DNA of 64,000 nucleotides from Anaerolineales bacterium (GCA_015075625.1 JABTTZ010000002.1:62001-126000); one strand, 5' to 3'; numbered from the stretch's first letter, positions 34,347 through 43,197 are shown. The notes: generated from the letters alone by a model not told the origin. Made by a program: numbers and translations.

Positions 34347-36885
34347 TTTGAACACGCTTGCCGAGGACGATCCGTGCCGTGTGGGGTCTACCGAGTGTGT
34401 TGGCTTGCTCCATCTCATTCAAGCCCTACACGGGGCTGATCCAGACTCGCGTATGAAGCGCCTTGTCATTCTGACGGCGGGGGCATGTGCCGTTGATGAG
34501 GAGGATGACCTCCCCGCACCCGGGGCGGCGGCGCTGTGGGGAATGGGGCGGGTGATTGCCAACGAACACAGCGCCCTTCGCGCCCAGATGATTGACCTCC
34601 CAAGTGCTGCGCTCACCGACCCATTGGCAATGCTGCACGCCGCAGAGTTGGCGGCACAGGTGATTAACGACCCCGCCAGCGAACCCGAGATCGCCCTACG
34701 GGGCGGGATCATCTTTCACCACCGCCTCGCCCCCTATCACCCCTCAGCGCATGTTCCCCGCCCACCGCTGCCAGAGGAAAATTACGCCCTTCGCGTGGGG
34801 ACGCCGGGCATCATCGATAGTTTGTTCTTTGAAGCTGTCCCCCGCCGAGCCCCGAAAACGGGTGAGATTGAGGTGATCATCGCCAGCGCCGGACTCAACT
34901 TCAAGGATGTGATGAAGGTGATGAACGTCCTCAGCGACGATTATCTTGAGGGGACGTTTTTCACCGATACGCTTGGGTTGGAAAGCGCCGGAGAAGTCAT
35001 CGCCGTCGGGGATGGCGTCACCGATATACGGGTGGGGGATCGAGTGATTGTCTTTCCGCCCGGCGGGGGGATGCAGCGCTATGTGACGCTCCCCGCCGCC
35101 CATGCCGTCCCTCGCCCTGCTACGCTCCCCCTTGCCCAAGCGCCAACCCTGACCAATTTTGTGACCGCCTATTATGCCCTTGTCACGGTGGGGGGGTTAC
35201 AAGCGGGCGAGACGGTCCTGATCCACGCCGCAGCGGGTGGTGTTGGCTTGGCGGCGATTCAGGTGGCGCAGTCTATCGGGGCAGTGATCTACGCCACCGC
35301 CGGAAATAAGGAAAAGCGCGACTATCTGAACAGGTTGGGCATTTCCTATGTGAGCGATTCACGTTCGCTCCGTTTTGTCGATGATGTGCGCCGCTGGACA
35401 GACGGGCGTGGCGTGGATGTGATTTTGAATTCTCTATGGGGCGAGATGCTCAGCCAGAGTGTTGATCTGCTTGCCCCTTATGGACGGTTTGTTGAAATTG
35501 GCAAACGAGACATTAGTGCCAACGCAAACTTAGCGATGGGAGTATTTAACCGAGGAGCGACCTTCAGCGCCATTGATCTTGATACGATGATGGTGGATCA
35601 TCCGCAGCGCTTTCAACAAGCGCTCCGCATCGTGTGCGCTCTTTTTGAGGCGGGAACGCTCACGCCCCTCCCCGCAACGCACTATCCCGCAACGGCCGTC
35701 CATGAGGCGTTTCGGCAGATGGCAGCGGCGCAGCACATCGGGAAATTGTTCGTCACCTTTGACGATCCAGCCGTGCTAATCACCCCACAGCCGCAGCCGA
35801 TTGTTCAGGCAGAGGGGACATACCTCGTCACGGGGGGAGTGGGGGGCTTTGGGCTAGCGGTTGGGCGCTGGCTTGCCGAGCAGGGCGCGGGGACAATCGT
35901 CCTTGTGGGGCGGCGCGGGGCGGCGTCCGAGGAACTGGGCGAGACCTTGTCAGCGTTGCAGGCGCAGGGCGTTACTGTCCGCGTTGAAGCTTGTGATGTC
36001 TCTGATGCGGCGGCAGTGAAGGCGCTGATCGCCATGATTCAAGGGGAACTCCCGCCGCTGCGGGGGGTCTACCATGCGGCGATGGTGTTGGATGATGAGG
36101 TGTTGATCCATCTGAATCGGGCGCGGTTTGAGTCCGTCACAGCACCGAAAGCAGTGGGCGCGTGGAATCTCTATGAGGCGCTTCGGGCGGCACAGGTCAC
36201 ACCGGATCACATTGTTTTCTTTTCCTCCGTATCAGCCTTCATCGGTAATCCGCGTCAGGCAAACTATGTGGCGGCAAACGCCTTTTTGGATGGTTTTGCG
36301 GCGTACCTTCGTCGGCGGGGGCTGAACGCGCTCAGCGTGAATTGGGGGAGTATCGGAAAGGTGGGGGTGGTGGCACGAAACCCAAAGATCGAGCAGTACC
36401 TAAGCTCCGTTGGGGTGATGCCCCTTGATCCCGTCGCCGCTGCCGAGGGGATGGCGGCGATGCTTCGTGACCCACACTGCCCACCACAGGTGGCGATTGT
36501 GGCAATGGATTGGGCGCGGTGGGCGTCAAACCCATTGAATGTGACAGATGCCCCTCTTTATGTTGACCTTGTGCGGCGCTATGAGAGCGGCAGCGGCGAT
36601 GGAGAACTTCCTTTTGTGGCTGCTTTGCGCAGCGCCCCCGAAGGAGAGCGCGTAACCCTTGCCACCGATTTTCTGCGGGAGAAGATCGCCGCCGTGACAC
36701 GCCTTCCGCTGGCACGTTTGGATGGCGGGGGGCGGCTTGATCAATTAGGCATTGATTCGCTCATGGGCGTTGAGTTGAACAATGTGATCCGCCATGAGAG
36801 CGGCGTTGAATTTTCGGTGATGACACTTATGCAAGGGTTGACCATCCGCCAATTGGGGGAAAAATTAGCGCAGAACGCGCTCTGA
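34297..36885 (+). CDS. Type I polyketide synthase, C-terminal part (ER-KR-ACP)
   Basis: This frame continues the PKS. It opens formally at a TTG at 34297, but the PKS homology begins near 34337 (YAWGIDLNTL), so the TTG is probably not a true start. Domains: structural KR region, enoylreductase (GLNFKDVMKVM; NADPH loop HAAAGGVGLAAIQVA), ketoreductase (TGGVGGFGLAVGRWLAEQG; catalytic Ser-Tyr-Asn in FFSSVSAF and YVAANAF) and acyl carrier protein (LGIDSLMGVELN, phosphopantetheine Ser). A fully reducing set suggests an iterative enzyme making a saturated chain, as in mycobacterial lipids. There is no thioesterase. Confidence 0.88.
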   Translation: MPTHPPVLNEFYAWGIDLNTLAEDDPCRVGSTECVGLLHLIQALHGADPDSRMKRLVILTAGACAVDEEDDLPAPGAAALWGMGRVIANEHSALRAQMIDLPSAALTDPLAMLHAAELAAQVINDPASEPEIALRGGIIFHHRLAPYHPSAHVPRPPLPEENYALRVGTPGIIDSLFFEAVPRRAPKTGEIEVIIASAGLNFKDVMKVMNVLSDDYLEGTFFTDTLGLESAGEVIAVGDGVTDIRVGDRVIVFPPGGGMQRYVTLPAAHAVPRPATLPLAQAPTLTNFVTAYYALVTVGGLQAGETVLIHAAAGGVGLAAIQVAQSIGAVIYATAGNKEKRDYLNRLGISYVSDSRSLRFVDDVRRWTDGRGVDVILNSLWGEMLSQSVDLLAPYGRFVEIGKRDISANANLAMGVFNRGATFSAIDLDTMMVDHPQRFQQALRIVCALFEAGTLTPLPATHYPATAVHEAFRQMAAAQHIGKLFVTFDDPAVLITPQPQPIVQAEGTYLVTGGVGGFGLAVGRWLAEQGAGTIVLVGRRGAASEELGETLSALQAQGVTVRVEACDVSDAAAVKALIAMIQGELPPLRGVYHAAMVLDDEVLIHLNRARFESVTAPKAVGAWNLYEALRAAQVTPDHIVFFSSVSAFIGNPRQANYVAANAFLDGFAAYLRRRGLNALSVNWGSIGKVGVVARNPKIEQYLSSVGVMPLDPVAAAEGMAAMLRDPHCPPQVAIVAMDWARWASNPLNVTDAPLYVDLVRRYESGSGDGELPFVAALRSAPEGERVTLATDFLREKIAAVTRLPLARLDGGGRLDQLGIDSLMGVELNNVIRHESGVEFSVMTLMQGLTIRQLGEKLAQNAL

Positions 36886-36963
36886 AGATATGAGGACTGA
36901 GGGGGGCAACCCTATAAGGTCTGCTCCGACGAAAACGACGCACACCTTCATGACGGATATACC

Positions 36964-37116
36964 CTCAGTACCACAACATAAACCCTTTGGGGAGAAGAAG
37001 GTAGAAAACCCTGTGCGACAATGCCTTTCAAGCCCCGAAGGGGTGGCTGCTTTCCGCCCGCTGCTAAAGCAGCGGGATCATATGCCATGCTGCCTGTTCA
37101 CTGAGGTTGTACTTAG
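36964..37116. mobile_element. MITE-like element, family 2
   Basis: The left end CTCAGTACCACAACA and right end GGTTGTACTTAG mirror each other. The middle repeats the CAAGCCCCGAAGGGGTGGCTGCT and CCCGCTGCTAAAGCAGCGGG blocks of the 15954 copy, with compensatory changes in the palindrome (TTTAGCGG to AAAGCAGC). It adjoins a family 3 element directly on its right. Confidence 0.6.
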
Positions 37117-37329
37117 AACCTATCCGTAAATTCGAGTTTGGCTTGTAATCAGGGTGGTGCTAAGAAAGATACCTTTGGCAAGTACCGCATCTTTCCCTGA
37201 ATGCCATCACCAAAAGGGTGGTGAGGGGCGCTGCCCTTCGCCGGAATGATTCCCCCTCTCCCGCTACGCGGGAGAGGGGCTAGGGGGTGAGGGTTTGCCC
37301 TAAACGTTACCTATAATTTACCGATAGAC
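37117..37329. mobile_element. MITE-like element, family 3, flanked by ACTTAG
   Basis: Ends AACCTATCCGTAAATT and AATTTACCGATAGAC are inverse; ACTTAG flanks both sides (37111-37116, 37330-37335). The right ACTTAG contains the stop codon of the minus-strand 2TM gene. The middle holds GGGTGGTGAGGGG and GGGAGAGGGGCTAGGGGGTGAGGG blocks. Together with the previous element it fills the 446-bp gap downstream of the PKS. Confidence 0.6.
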
Positions 37330-37331
37330 AC

Positions 37332-37814
37332 TTAGTTCGTGTAATGGCGTGCCTTAAGCCCCGACGTCTCCTCGGTGATCAACTCCCCATCATCAGAGAT
37401 TCGCACACTAAATTCCCCATGTGCCAATTCCCGTTTTACCTTTTCCCGCCGGACTAGATCGGTTGTCCCCTTGTAAAGGAAAGTTTTTCCCAATTCGCGG
37501 ATAAGCAGCTGCTCTCGTAGTTTCTTTTCGCCCACTTTTGATTCAAAGTAGAGCGAGGCAATATGAAAGAGAATCACCACAGACCACATAAGTGTTGGGA
37601 CGAGAACAATCAGGGATGCCTCTGACGACTCCCTAGAGAAAACATCAGCCACTATCGAACTCATACTAACCGTTCGCCAAACAACGAACATGGATACGAA
37701 GTAAAAAACGGCATGGACGGCAAAAAAGATCATTCGATAGAGCCGTTTTTGCTTCTGGACAGCGATTTCGACATTCTCACGCAGGGCGAACTGATCGAGG
37801 TCTTGCTCAGACAT
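37332..37814 (-). CDS. 2TM-domain-like membrane protein
   Basis: A 160-residue protein from ATG 37814, chosen because GGAG lies seven bases upstream; the open frame runs on to 37901 through unlikely sequence overlapping a MITE. Two membrane helices (about 35-57 and 72-95) are preceded by a charged N-terminal helix and followed by a basic cytoplasmic tail of about 60 residues. The layout resembles the 2TM domain found beside or inside sensory proteins, but no partner is adjacent. Both flanks are repeat elements, and base composition is somewhat lower in GC than its neighbours. Confidence 0.72.
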   Translation of the reverse strand: MSEQDLDQFALRENVEIAVQKQKRLYRMIFFAVHAVFYFVSMFVVWRTVSMSSIVADVFSRESSEASLIVLVPTLMWSVVILFHIASLYFESKVGEKKLREQLLIRELGKTFLYKGTTDLVRREKVKRELAHGEFSVRISDDGELITEETSGLKARHYTN

Positions 37815-37885
37815 GGCATCTCCGTCTTTGCACTCCGTATGGATACCTATACGCAGCAAGGAGAGGGAGGGTCGCACCGTATGGA

Positions 37886-37974
37886 CTAAGTACCGCCACA
37901 AAAGCCCTTTTCAACCCGCTGTTTTAGCGGCGGGATCATGCACTATGCCGCCGGTTCATTGTAGTTGTACTTAG
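37886..37974. mobile_element. MITE-like element, family 2, short copy
   Basis: Begins CTAAGTACCGCCACAA and ends TTGTAGTTGTACTTAG, 13 of 16 positions inverse. The middle keeps only the CCCGCTGTTTTAGCGGCGGG palindrome. It gives the cleanest view of the family 2 termini. Confidence 0.65.
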
Positions 37975-38012
37975 TGGACACTATCCTATCCCCAGCGTCT
38001 CACAAACAAAAG

Positions 38013-38036
38013 CGCCACGATATGTTTATCGTGGCG
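38013..38036 (-). terminator. Hairpin terminator, probably of prfB
   Basis: CGCCACGATA and TATCGTGGCG pair perfectly across a four-base loop. On the minus strand the stem is followed by CTTTTGTTTG, a modest T-rich tail, consistent with the end of the prfB transcript. Confidence 0.5.
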
Positions 38037-38080
38037 TTTGGTCTTTCTTCTGGAAAGGGGGTTCGGCTTAGGTTTCCTAA

Positions 38081-38317
38081 GTTGTGTTGACGTTTTGGTT
38101 TAGAACCACTATCCCTCCGCCCCCTTTCCCTGTAGACGGGGAAAGAAATTCTGCGGGCGAGGGGGTGAGATTCTCTCTGTGTTTACGGGGTGGGGATTAG
38201 GGTTTCCAAGCCCCGAAGGGGCGGCTGCTCCTAGCCCGCTGCTTTAGCGGCGGGCGCTCACGGGCGGCGCTGAGCGCAAGGCATGTCGCCCTACGGGAAT
38301 TACAATGTCAACACAAC
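38081..38317. mobile_element. MITE-like element, family 5 (GTTGTGTTGAC ends)
   Basis: GTTGTGTTGAC at 38081-38091 is repeated inverted at 38307-38317. Inside are CAAGCCCCGAAGGGGCGGCTGCTCC, CCCGCTGCTTTAGCGGCGGG and CGCAAGGCATGTCGCCCTAC. A related right half occurs at 57612-57734. With its neighbours it fills the 638-bp gap downstream of prfB; no gene is visible there. Confidence 0.55.
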
Positions 38318-38344
38318 CTAGCATAAGACCCTAGTAGACAAGTC

Positions 38345-38443
38345 ATTTCAAAACCCCACCCCTTGCCCCTCCTCGTAAACGGCTGAGGGGTTGTTCACCC
38401 CCTTTCCTTGCAAGCGGGGAAAGGGGGTAGGGGTTTTTGAAAT
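38345..38443. mobile_element. MITE-like element, family 4 (ATTTCAAAA ends)
   Basis: ATTTCAAAACCCC at the left and GGGGTTTTTGAAAT at the right are inverse. The middle includes CCTTTCCTTGCAAGCGGGGAAAGG. An inverted-orientation copy lies at 53124-53237. It ends 10 bp from the prfB stop codon. Confidence 0.65.
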
Positions 38444-38452
38444 AAATTCGAG

Positions 38453-39545
38453 TTATCCCACCTTTCCCACGCGGGACTTGAGGTATGCCTCCATGAACTC
38501 GTCAAGGTAGCCATCCAACACCGCGCTGGTGTTCCCCATCTCGAAATCGGTGCGGTGATCCTTCACCATTTGGTAGGGATGCAGCACATACGAGCGAATT
38601 TGGCTGCCAAAATTCACAGCGACATGATCGCCCTTCAACTGGCTGAATTCTTCTTCTTGTTTGCGCCGCTCAAGGTCGAACAACCGCGCCCGCAGAACTT
38701 GCATTGCCCGTTCACGATTTTGTAGTTGGCTGCGTTCGTTTTGGCAGGTAACAACGAGTCCCGTCGGCTTGTGGACAATGCGCACTGCGGTCTCATTCTT
38801 TTGGACGTGCTGCCCACCCGCCCCGCTGGAGCGATAGTAGCCGATCTCTAAATCGGTGTCGTTGATCTCAATGGTGATGTCGCCTTGCACGTCGGGGACG
38901 ACCTCCACAAGGGCGAACGAGGTATGGCGGCGTTTGTTCGCGTCAAAGGGGCTGATGCGCACAAGGCGGTGAACCCCACGTTCCGATTGCAAATACCCGT
39001 AAGCGTAATTGCCCTTGATCTCTAGGGTGGCACTCTTGATGCCCGCTTCTTCACCCTCCATTTGATCGATGATCTCAACACTCATGTTATGCTGCTCTGC
39101 CCAACGAAGGAACATCCGCAAGAGCATTGCCGCCCAATCTTGAGATTCCGTCCCACCCGCACCAGCATGGATGGAGAGAATCGCATTCTCATGGTCATAC
39201 TTTCCGCTCATCATCGATTCAAAGGCGAATGTGTTCACAAGTTTTGCCAGCGCGTTTGTTTCTTTCAGCAAATCATCTTCAAGAGAGGAATCATCCATAG
39301 AGGCAAGCTCAAGGGCATCGCTAATGCGTGTCTGAACCGTAGTCCATGTTTCAATTTCCGCACGCAGGCGGCTAAGGCGCTGCATAACAGCTTGGGCAGC
39401 ACGCGGATCATCCCAGAAGGTGGGTGTGGCGGATTGCTCCTCTAATTCGGCGGCATCGTGTTCTTTGGCTGGAAAGTCAAAGACGCTCCATAAGCATTTC
39501 GAGTGTCTGGCGAAGTTCGTTCAAGCGGCTGACAAGGGCTTCCAT
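38453..39545 (-). CDS. prfB: Peptide chain release factor 2, programmed +1 frameshift
   Basis: Release factor 2 recognises UGA and UAA and triggers peptide release via GGQ, seen in SSGAGGQHVQKNE. The gene is split in the classic way: ATG at 39545, 22 codons, then CTT TGA C with the in-frame TGA at 39479-39477. A +1 shift at CTT gives LDFPAKEHDAAELEEQ and rejoins the main frame down to 38453, about 363 residues in total, the usual length. An upstream purine-rich ATGGAG acts as the candidate internal Shine-Dalgarno. This allows autoregulation: low RF2 means more shifting and more RF2. Confidence 0.95.
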
Positions 39546-39573
39546 AATTGTCTTTGATTCCTTCCTTCCTTCT

Positions 39574-39607
39574 AAAACAGCCGTCTATCATACAGGAAGG
39601 CTGTTTT
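39574..39607. terminator. Hairpin in prfB upstream region
   Basis: AAAACAGCC and GGCTGTTTT form a 9-bp stem, with T-runs at both ends of the palindrome, 29 bp upstream of the prfB ATG. It could be an attenuator of prfB or a plus-strand terminator. The rest of 39608-39905 shows a TACAAT-like hexamer near 39856 and no gene. Confidence 0.4.
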
Positions 39608-39905
39608 TTGGGTAGGGGGATATTCGGCTTGGGCTGTGGGAGTGTCTTTCCTTCCTTGTTGTCTACCACAGCGATAAAGTATAGATACATCTGATGCAAC
39701 ATGAGGCATTGTGCCTTCATTCCGCACATCCTCTCTATAGTTCTTCATCTCCGTTACCCCCTCGTAGGAGCATGCTACAGCACCTCCGCGCCATTGCCCT
39801 TCGCTCTCACCTTCTCATCATCCCTTCCCTAGCCCCTCCCCTATCCGGCGCGGTACAATGCGAAGGCAAAATGATCACAGCATGGAGGGAGTACCGTTTA
39901 GCCTT

Positions 39906-40889
39906 ATGCCGACACGGGCGCTGATCACTGGCGGGGCGGGGTTTATTGGCTCACATCTCGCTGAATATCTCTTGGCGCGGGGTTACCACGTCACCATCAT
40001 TGATAACTTGCTCTCTGGGCTGTTTGAAAACATTGCCCACCTTGAGCGCAACCCAAACTTCCGCTATGCCATAGAGGATATTCGCACCGCGCCCATCATG
40101 GATCGCTTGGTCAGCGAATGCGACGTGATTTTTCATCTGGCGGCAGCAGTGGGTGTTTTCTCCATCGTCAGTTCGCCCATCGATACAATTGAAGTGAACG
40201 TCGGGGGGACGGAGATCGTCCTTCAGACGGCACGCCGCTACCGCCGAAAAGTCTTGATCGCCTCCACCTCGGAGGTCTACGGAAAGAACGAAAAAATCCC
40301 TTTCAGCGAGGACGATGATCGCACCTTAGGGGCAACGACAAAAGCACGCTGGAGCTACGCCGCATCCAAAGAATTGGATGAATTCCTCGGTTTGGCGTAC
40401 CACAAAGCGGCAAATCTTCCAGTGACCATCTTCCGCTTGTTCAACACGGTTGGAGCGCGGCAGCGCGGGCATTATGGGATGGTGCTGCCTCGCTTTGTCC
40501 AATGGGCACTGCGCGGTGAGCCGCTCCAACTGTATGGCGATGGGCAGCAGCAGCGCTGTTTCTGCAATGTGCGCGATGTCGTCACTGCGATCACCGGCTT
40601 GGCGGAAACTCCGCACGCTGTAGGGGAGGTGTTCAATATCGGCTCTAACGAGGAAATTACCATCCACGCCCTTGCCCAACGGGTCATTGCCCGCACGGGG
40701 AGTTCATCTACCATTCAGAGGATTTCCTACGAGCAAGCCTATGGCGAGGGCTTTGAAGATATGCGCCGCCGTATTCCCGATATTGCCAAAATTCAGGCGG
40801 CAATTGGTTGGCAACCCACCATTGGCTTAGACGAAACGATTGACCAAATCATCCGCCACGAACAGGCGCGAACAGACGGCAAAGATTAG
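39906..40889 (+). CDS. NAD-dependent epimerase/dehydratase (extended SDR)
   Basis: A 327-residue sugar-nucleotide-type SDR. The NAD loop is TGGAGFIGSHLAEYLL, Asp of IIDNLLSG binds the adenine ribose, and the catalytic residues are Ser/Thr in ASTSEVYG and the Tyr-Lys pair in WSYAASKELDE. It resembles UDP-glucuronate decarboxylases and GDP-sugar epimerases (YGDGQQQRCFCNVRDVV), so a UDP- or GDP-sugar is the likely substrate. ATG 39906 starts right at the Rossmann strand; an ATG at 39882 is possible. It abuts the lipoprotein gene (one base gap). Confidence 0.88.
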   Translation: MPTRALITGGAGFIGSHLAEYLLARGYHVTIIDNLLSGLFENIAHLERNPNFRYAIEDIRTAPIMDRLVSECDVIFHLAAAVGVFSIVSSPIDTIEVNVGGTEIVLQTARRYRRKVLIASTSEVYGKNEKIPFSEDDDRTLGATTKARWSYAASKELDEFLGLAYHKAANLPVTIFRLFNTVGARQRGHYGMVLPRFVQWALRGEPLQLYGDGQQQRCFCNVRDVVTAITGLAETPHAVGEVFNIGSNEEITIHALAQRVIARTGSSSTIQRISYEQAYGEGFEDMRRRIPDIAKIQAAIGWQPTIGLDETIDQIIRHEQARTDGKD

Positions 40890-40890
40890 T

Positions 40891-41730
40891 ATGGCGCAAC
40901 AAAATCCCCACCTGGCGCGGCGTTTCTGTGTTGGGCTGTGGCTCATCGTCATGGTGGCATTGATCGCCGCTGGCTGCCTTCCGCGCAATGACCCGCTGCC
41001 AACAGTTGCCAACATTCCGATGGGGCAAACGGCTGCCTACCTGACCCAAAATGCACCCCCACCGGGCTTTGGGGTGGTCAATTTCGCCCCCATCGATAAA
41101 AACCTAGAGCGCCTTCCCCATTGGCACTACCTTGTATCTCTTTCCTTTGAGGGGACATTTGCCGACACGAAAGACCCGACCACTGGCACGATTAGCGCCG
41201 AGCTTTTCAGCAACGAACTCGCCGGGACGCGGCGCGTTGTCCTTCGTGCCTCAGGGGATGCCTTTGGCGAAACGGCTGAACGCAATGTGGAAGGTGTGCG
41301 CTTGGGGAACGAGTATTATTTTGTCGATCAAAACAAGACGTGCAGCCGCGCCACCGATGATCCGAATCGGCGGCGGGTGGCGGCGCTGACGGCTGGCGAA
41401 TTGATCGGGGGAATCAAGGTGGGGACGCACATGCCCACCCGCCGTGAGGCAGACGGAATCACCGTCTTTCAATATGCCTTCCTCCCGGGCGACGTTGACC
41501 CGCCCGTGATGCAGGTAGCACAAGGTGGAAGTGTCACCATTGCCTCTGGTGAATTATGGATTGCTCCCTCACTGGGTGTTGTCCGCGATTACGCCCTCAC
41601 GCTCACGCTGCGCAACGTGATTTTGCCGATCTTTCAGGGAGACCGTCAACTGAGCGGCACGCTCACAGTCGTCTATACCCTTGTGGAGGTTGATACGGCG
41701 TACAGCATCGCCATTCCTTATGGATGCTAA
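40891..41730 (+). CDS. Exported lipoprotein of unknown function
   Basis: A 279-residue protein whose N-terminus has a basic start, a hydrophobic core and the lipobox LIAAGC, so the Cys should carry lipid. The mature part is beta-rich and polar (SFEGTFADTKDPTTGTISAELFSNEL, NVEGVRLGNEYYFVD), reminiscent of the LppX/LprG-type or outer-layer carrier folds but not clearly assignable. Start ATG 40891 is one base after the epimerase stop; the longer open frame to 40840 would bury the signal peptide. It is followed immediately by the CAP-domain gene. Confidence 0.75.
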   Translation: MAQQNPHLARRFCVGLWLIVMVALIAAGCLPRNDPLPTVANIPMGQTAAYLTQNAPPPGFGVVNFAPIDKNLERLPHWHYLVSLSFEGTFADTKDPTTGTISAELFSNELAGTRRVVLRASGDAFGETAERNVEGVRLGNEYYFVDQNKTCSRATDDPNRRRVAALTAGELIGGIKVGTHMPTRREADGITVFQYAFLPGDVDPPVMQVAQGGSVTIASGELWIAPSLGVVRDYALTLTLRNVILPIFQGDRQLSGTLTVVYTLVEVDTAYSIAIPYGC

Positions 41731-41731
41731 G

Positions 41732-42742
41732 ATGACACAGTTCCTCCGCACAGGCGCTCTGCGAACGGCGCTCTCGCTGTTTGCCTTAAGCGTCCTCGCC
41801 CTCTTATTCATTGGGATACTCCCGCCCGCTCGCGCCCAAGACCCGGCAAGCGAGATGCTGGCGAAGATCAACGCCCTCCGCGCTCAGAATGGGCTTGCCC
41901 CCCTCCAAACGAACGCGGCGTTGGCGGCGGCGGCGCAGCAGCACAGCGCTTACCTCTCCAACAACCCCTTTGGCGACGCCCACACCGAAGCGGATGGCTC
42001 TACGCCGCAAGATCGCGCTGCTCGCAACGGCTATGGCGGGTATGTCAGCGAAAATGTGGTGGGGGGAACAAGCGCCACGATAGAATGGGGGTTCACGTGG
42101 TGGCTGAACTCCCCCGTCCATCGCAACAACCTTTTGGGCAATTTCACCGAGGTCGGGATCGGCTATGCCGAAGGTGCAACGGGGCGCTGGTTTACGGCGG
42201 TCTTTGGGAAACTTGCTCCCGCCGCACCGTACCAACCGCCCTCGCAGCCAATCAGCAACCCCAGTTTAGGCGGGGGGAGTGGCGGCGGTGGAACAGGTGG
42301 CGACTCTGCGCCGGCGCCAACACAGCGCCCGCGCCCCACACAACCACCACCGCCCACCTTTACCCCCACCTACACGCTCACTCCGTCGATGACCTTCACC
42401 TCCCGTCCGACCTTCACCCCAACAGAGACGGGAACGCCGCCCCCGCCAACGAGTACGGCAATTATCTTAGAACTCTCCCCACAGGCAGCCTTTGTTGGGG
42501 TTATCGTCACAGCCACCGAAATGCCCCTCGTTGCCAGCGAAACACCCACGACACCGCCCACCGCAGCGGTCAGTGGCTATTCCTCACCCGCTGCGCCCTA
42601 TGAGGACGAACGCCGAGGCAAGAGTGAGCCGCCGCTCATCCAATCAACGGGGGGAGGGCTGCGCGATCTGATCCCAATCTTGATCTTCGTTCAGATTTTA
42701 ATTCTTGGCGGGTTGATCCTCGGCGGGGTGCGGCGGCGTTGA
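41732..42742 (+). CDS. Secreted CAP-domain protein with C-terminal anchor
   Basis: Signal peptide (MTQFLRTGALRTALSLFAL and on), then a CAP/SCP domain (about 40-165) with MLAKINALRAQNGLAPLQ, AQQHSAYLSNN, DAHTEADG, ENVVGG and HRNNLLGNFTEVGIGYA. After this come a Gly/Pro/Thr-rich spacer (TPTYTLTPSMTFTSRPTFTP) and a final membrane helix (LIPILIFVQILILGGLILGG) ending in Arg residues. Bacterial CAP proteins are exported and of unclear role. ATG 41732 lies one base after the lipoprotein stop; ATG 41720 overlapping it is an alternative. Confidence 0.85.
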   Translation: MTQFLRTGALRTALSLFALSVLALLFIGILPPARAQDPASEMLAKINALRAQNGLAPLQTNAALAAAAQQHSAYLSNNPFGDAHTEADGSTPQDRAARNGYGGYVSENVVGGTSATIEWGFTWWLNSPVHRNNLLGNFTEVGIGYAEGATGRWFTAVFGKLAPAAPYQPPSQPISNPSLGGGSGGGGTGGDSAPAPTQRPRPTQPPPPTFTPTYTLTPSMTFTSRPTFTPTETGTPPPPTSTAIILELSPQAAFVGVIVTATEMPLVASETPTTPPTAAVSGYSSPAAPYEDERRGKSEPPLIQSTGGGLRDLIPILIFVQILILGGLILGGVRRR

Positions 42743-42764
42743 GGCTGCTCCCCCGTCTCCCGCT

Positions 42765-42930
42765 GCCTACAGCATTTTTCAAGGAGATTGACCCCTTAGT
42801 GGTTGACAGCCCCGCTTATCACCATATACTTGCCGATGGGCTAGGGGGTGGTGATCAAGGGGTAAACGAACGATGCCCGCCCTTCTTGTAAGAAGGCTGG
42901 TTGCCGCCCAACCAGTGAGGGTACTGCAAT
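42765..42930 (+). repeat. Dispersed promoter-RNA element, copy B
   Basis: The best-preserved copy. It contains TTGACA (42803-42808) and TATACT (42825-42830) 16 bp apart, flanked by ACCCCTT and its inverse AAGGGGT. The presumed transcript begins near 42836 and folds with GATGGGC/GCCCGCC, CCTTCTT-GT-AAGAAGG and CTGGTTG-CCGC-CCAACCAG. It ends GGGTACTGCAAT, where copy C reaches its ATG. Confidence 0.72.
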
Positions 42931-42999
42931 AATCTACGAAACCTTAACACTCTTGCCCTAGACAGGATTCTTTACTCATGGTAACCTTTCCCCTGCCTG

Positions 43000-43197
43000 C
43001 TGTGTGCGTGATGTCGCACCCGGTTTTGCGCCAACACCCATCTGAAGGGCATCCCCTTCTGGGGAAAACGTGATAGACCTCGGTCAAGACGCTTACTCCA
43101 GAAAGATGACCCACCTGCGAAAGCAGGTGCAAAACAGCGCGTCACACGGCATAGCGGGTTTTTTCTGAGAATAACACCCTCATATTGTGGGGGTGTT
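43000..43197 (+). promoter_or_regulatory. Unassigned structured 5' leader with terminator
   Basis: The 475-bp gap before the second epimerase holds copy B and then this leader. CTGTGTG (43000) can pair with CACACGG (43143-43149), enclosing CATCT/AGATG, GAAGGG-CATC-CCCTTC, TGGGG/CTCCA, GACC-TC-GGTC and CACCTGC-GAAA-GCAGGTG. It ends in AACACCC (43173)/GGGTGTT with a T-tail, 20 bp before the ATG. I cannot match it to a known riboswitch class. Pairings are by eye. Confidence 0.5.

Noticed and set aside
36890-37129. A 79-codon frame after the PKS.
   Set aside because: It crosses a MITE-like repeat and has no ribosome site or recognisable sequence.
36964-38443. A CRISPR array, suggested by clustered palindromic repeats.
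   Set aside because: The repeats differ in length and spacing, come from several families and have no regular spacers or cas genes.
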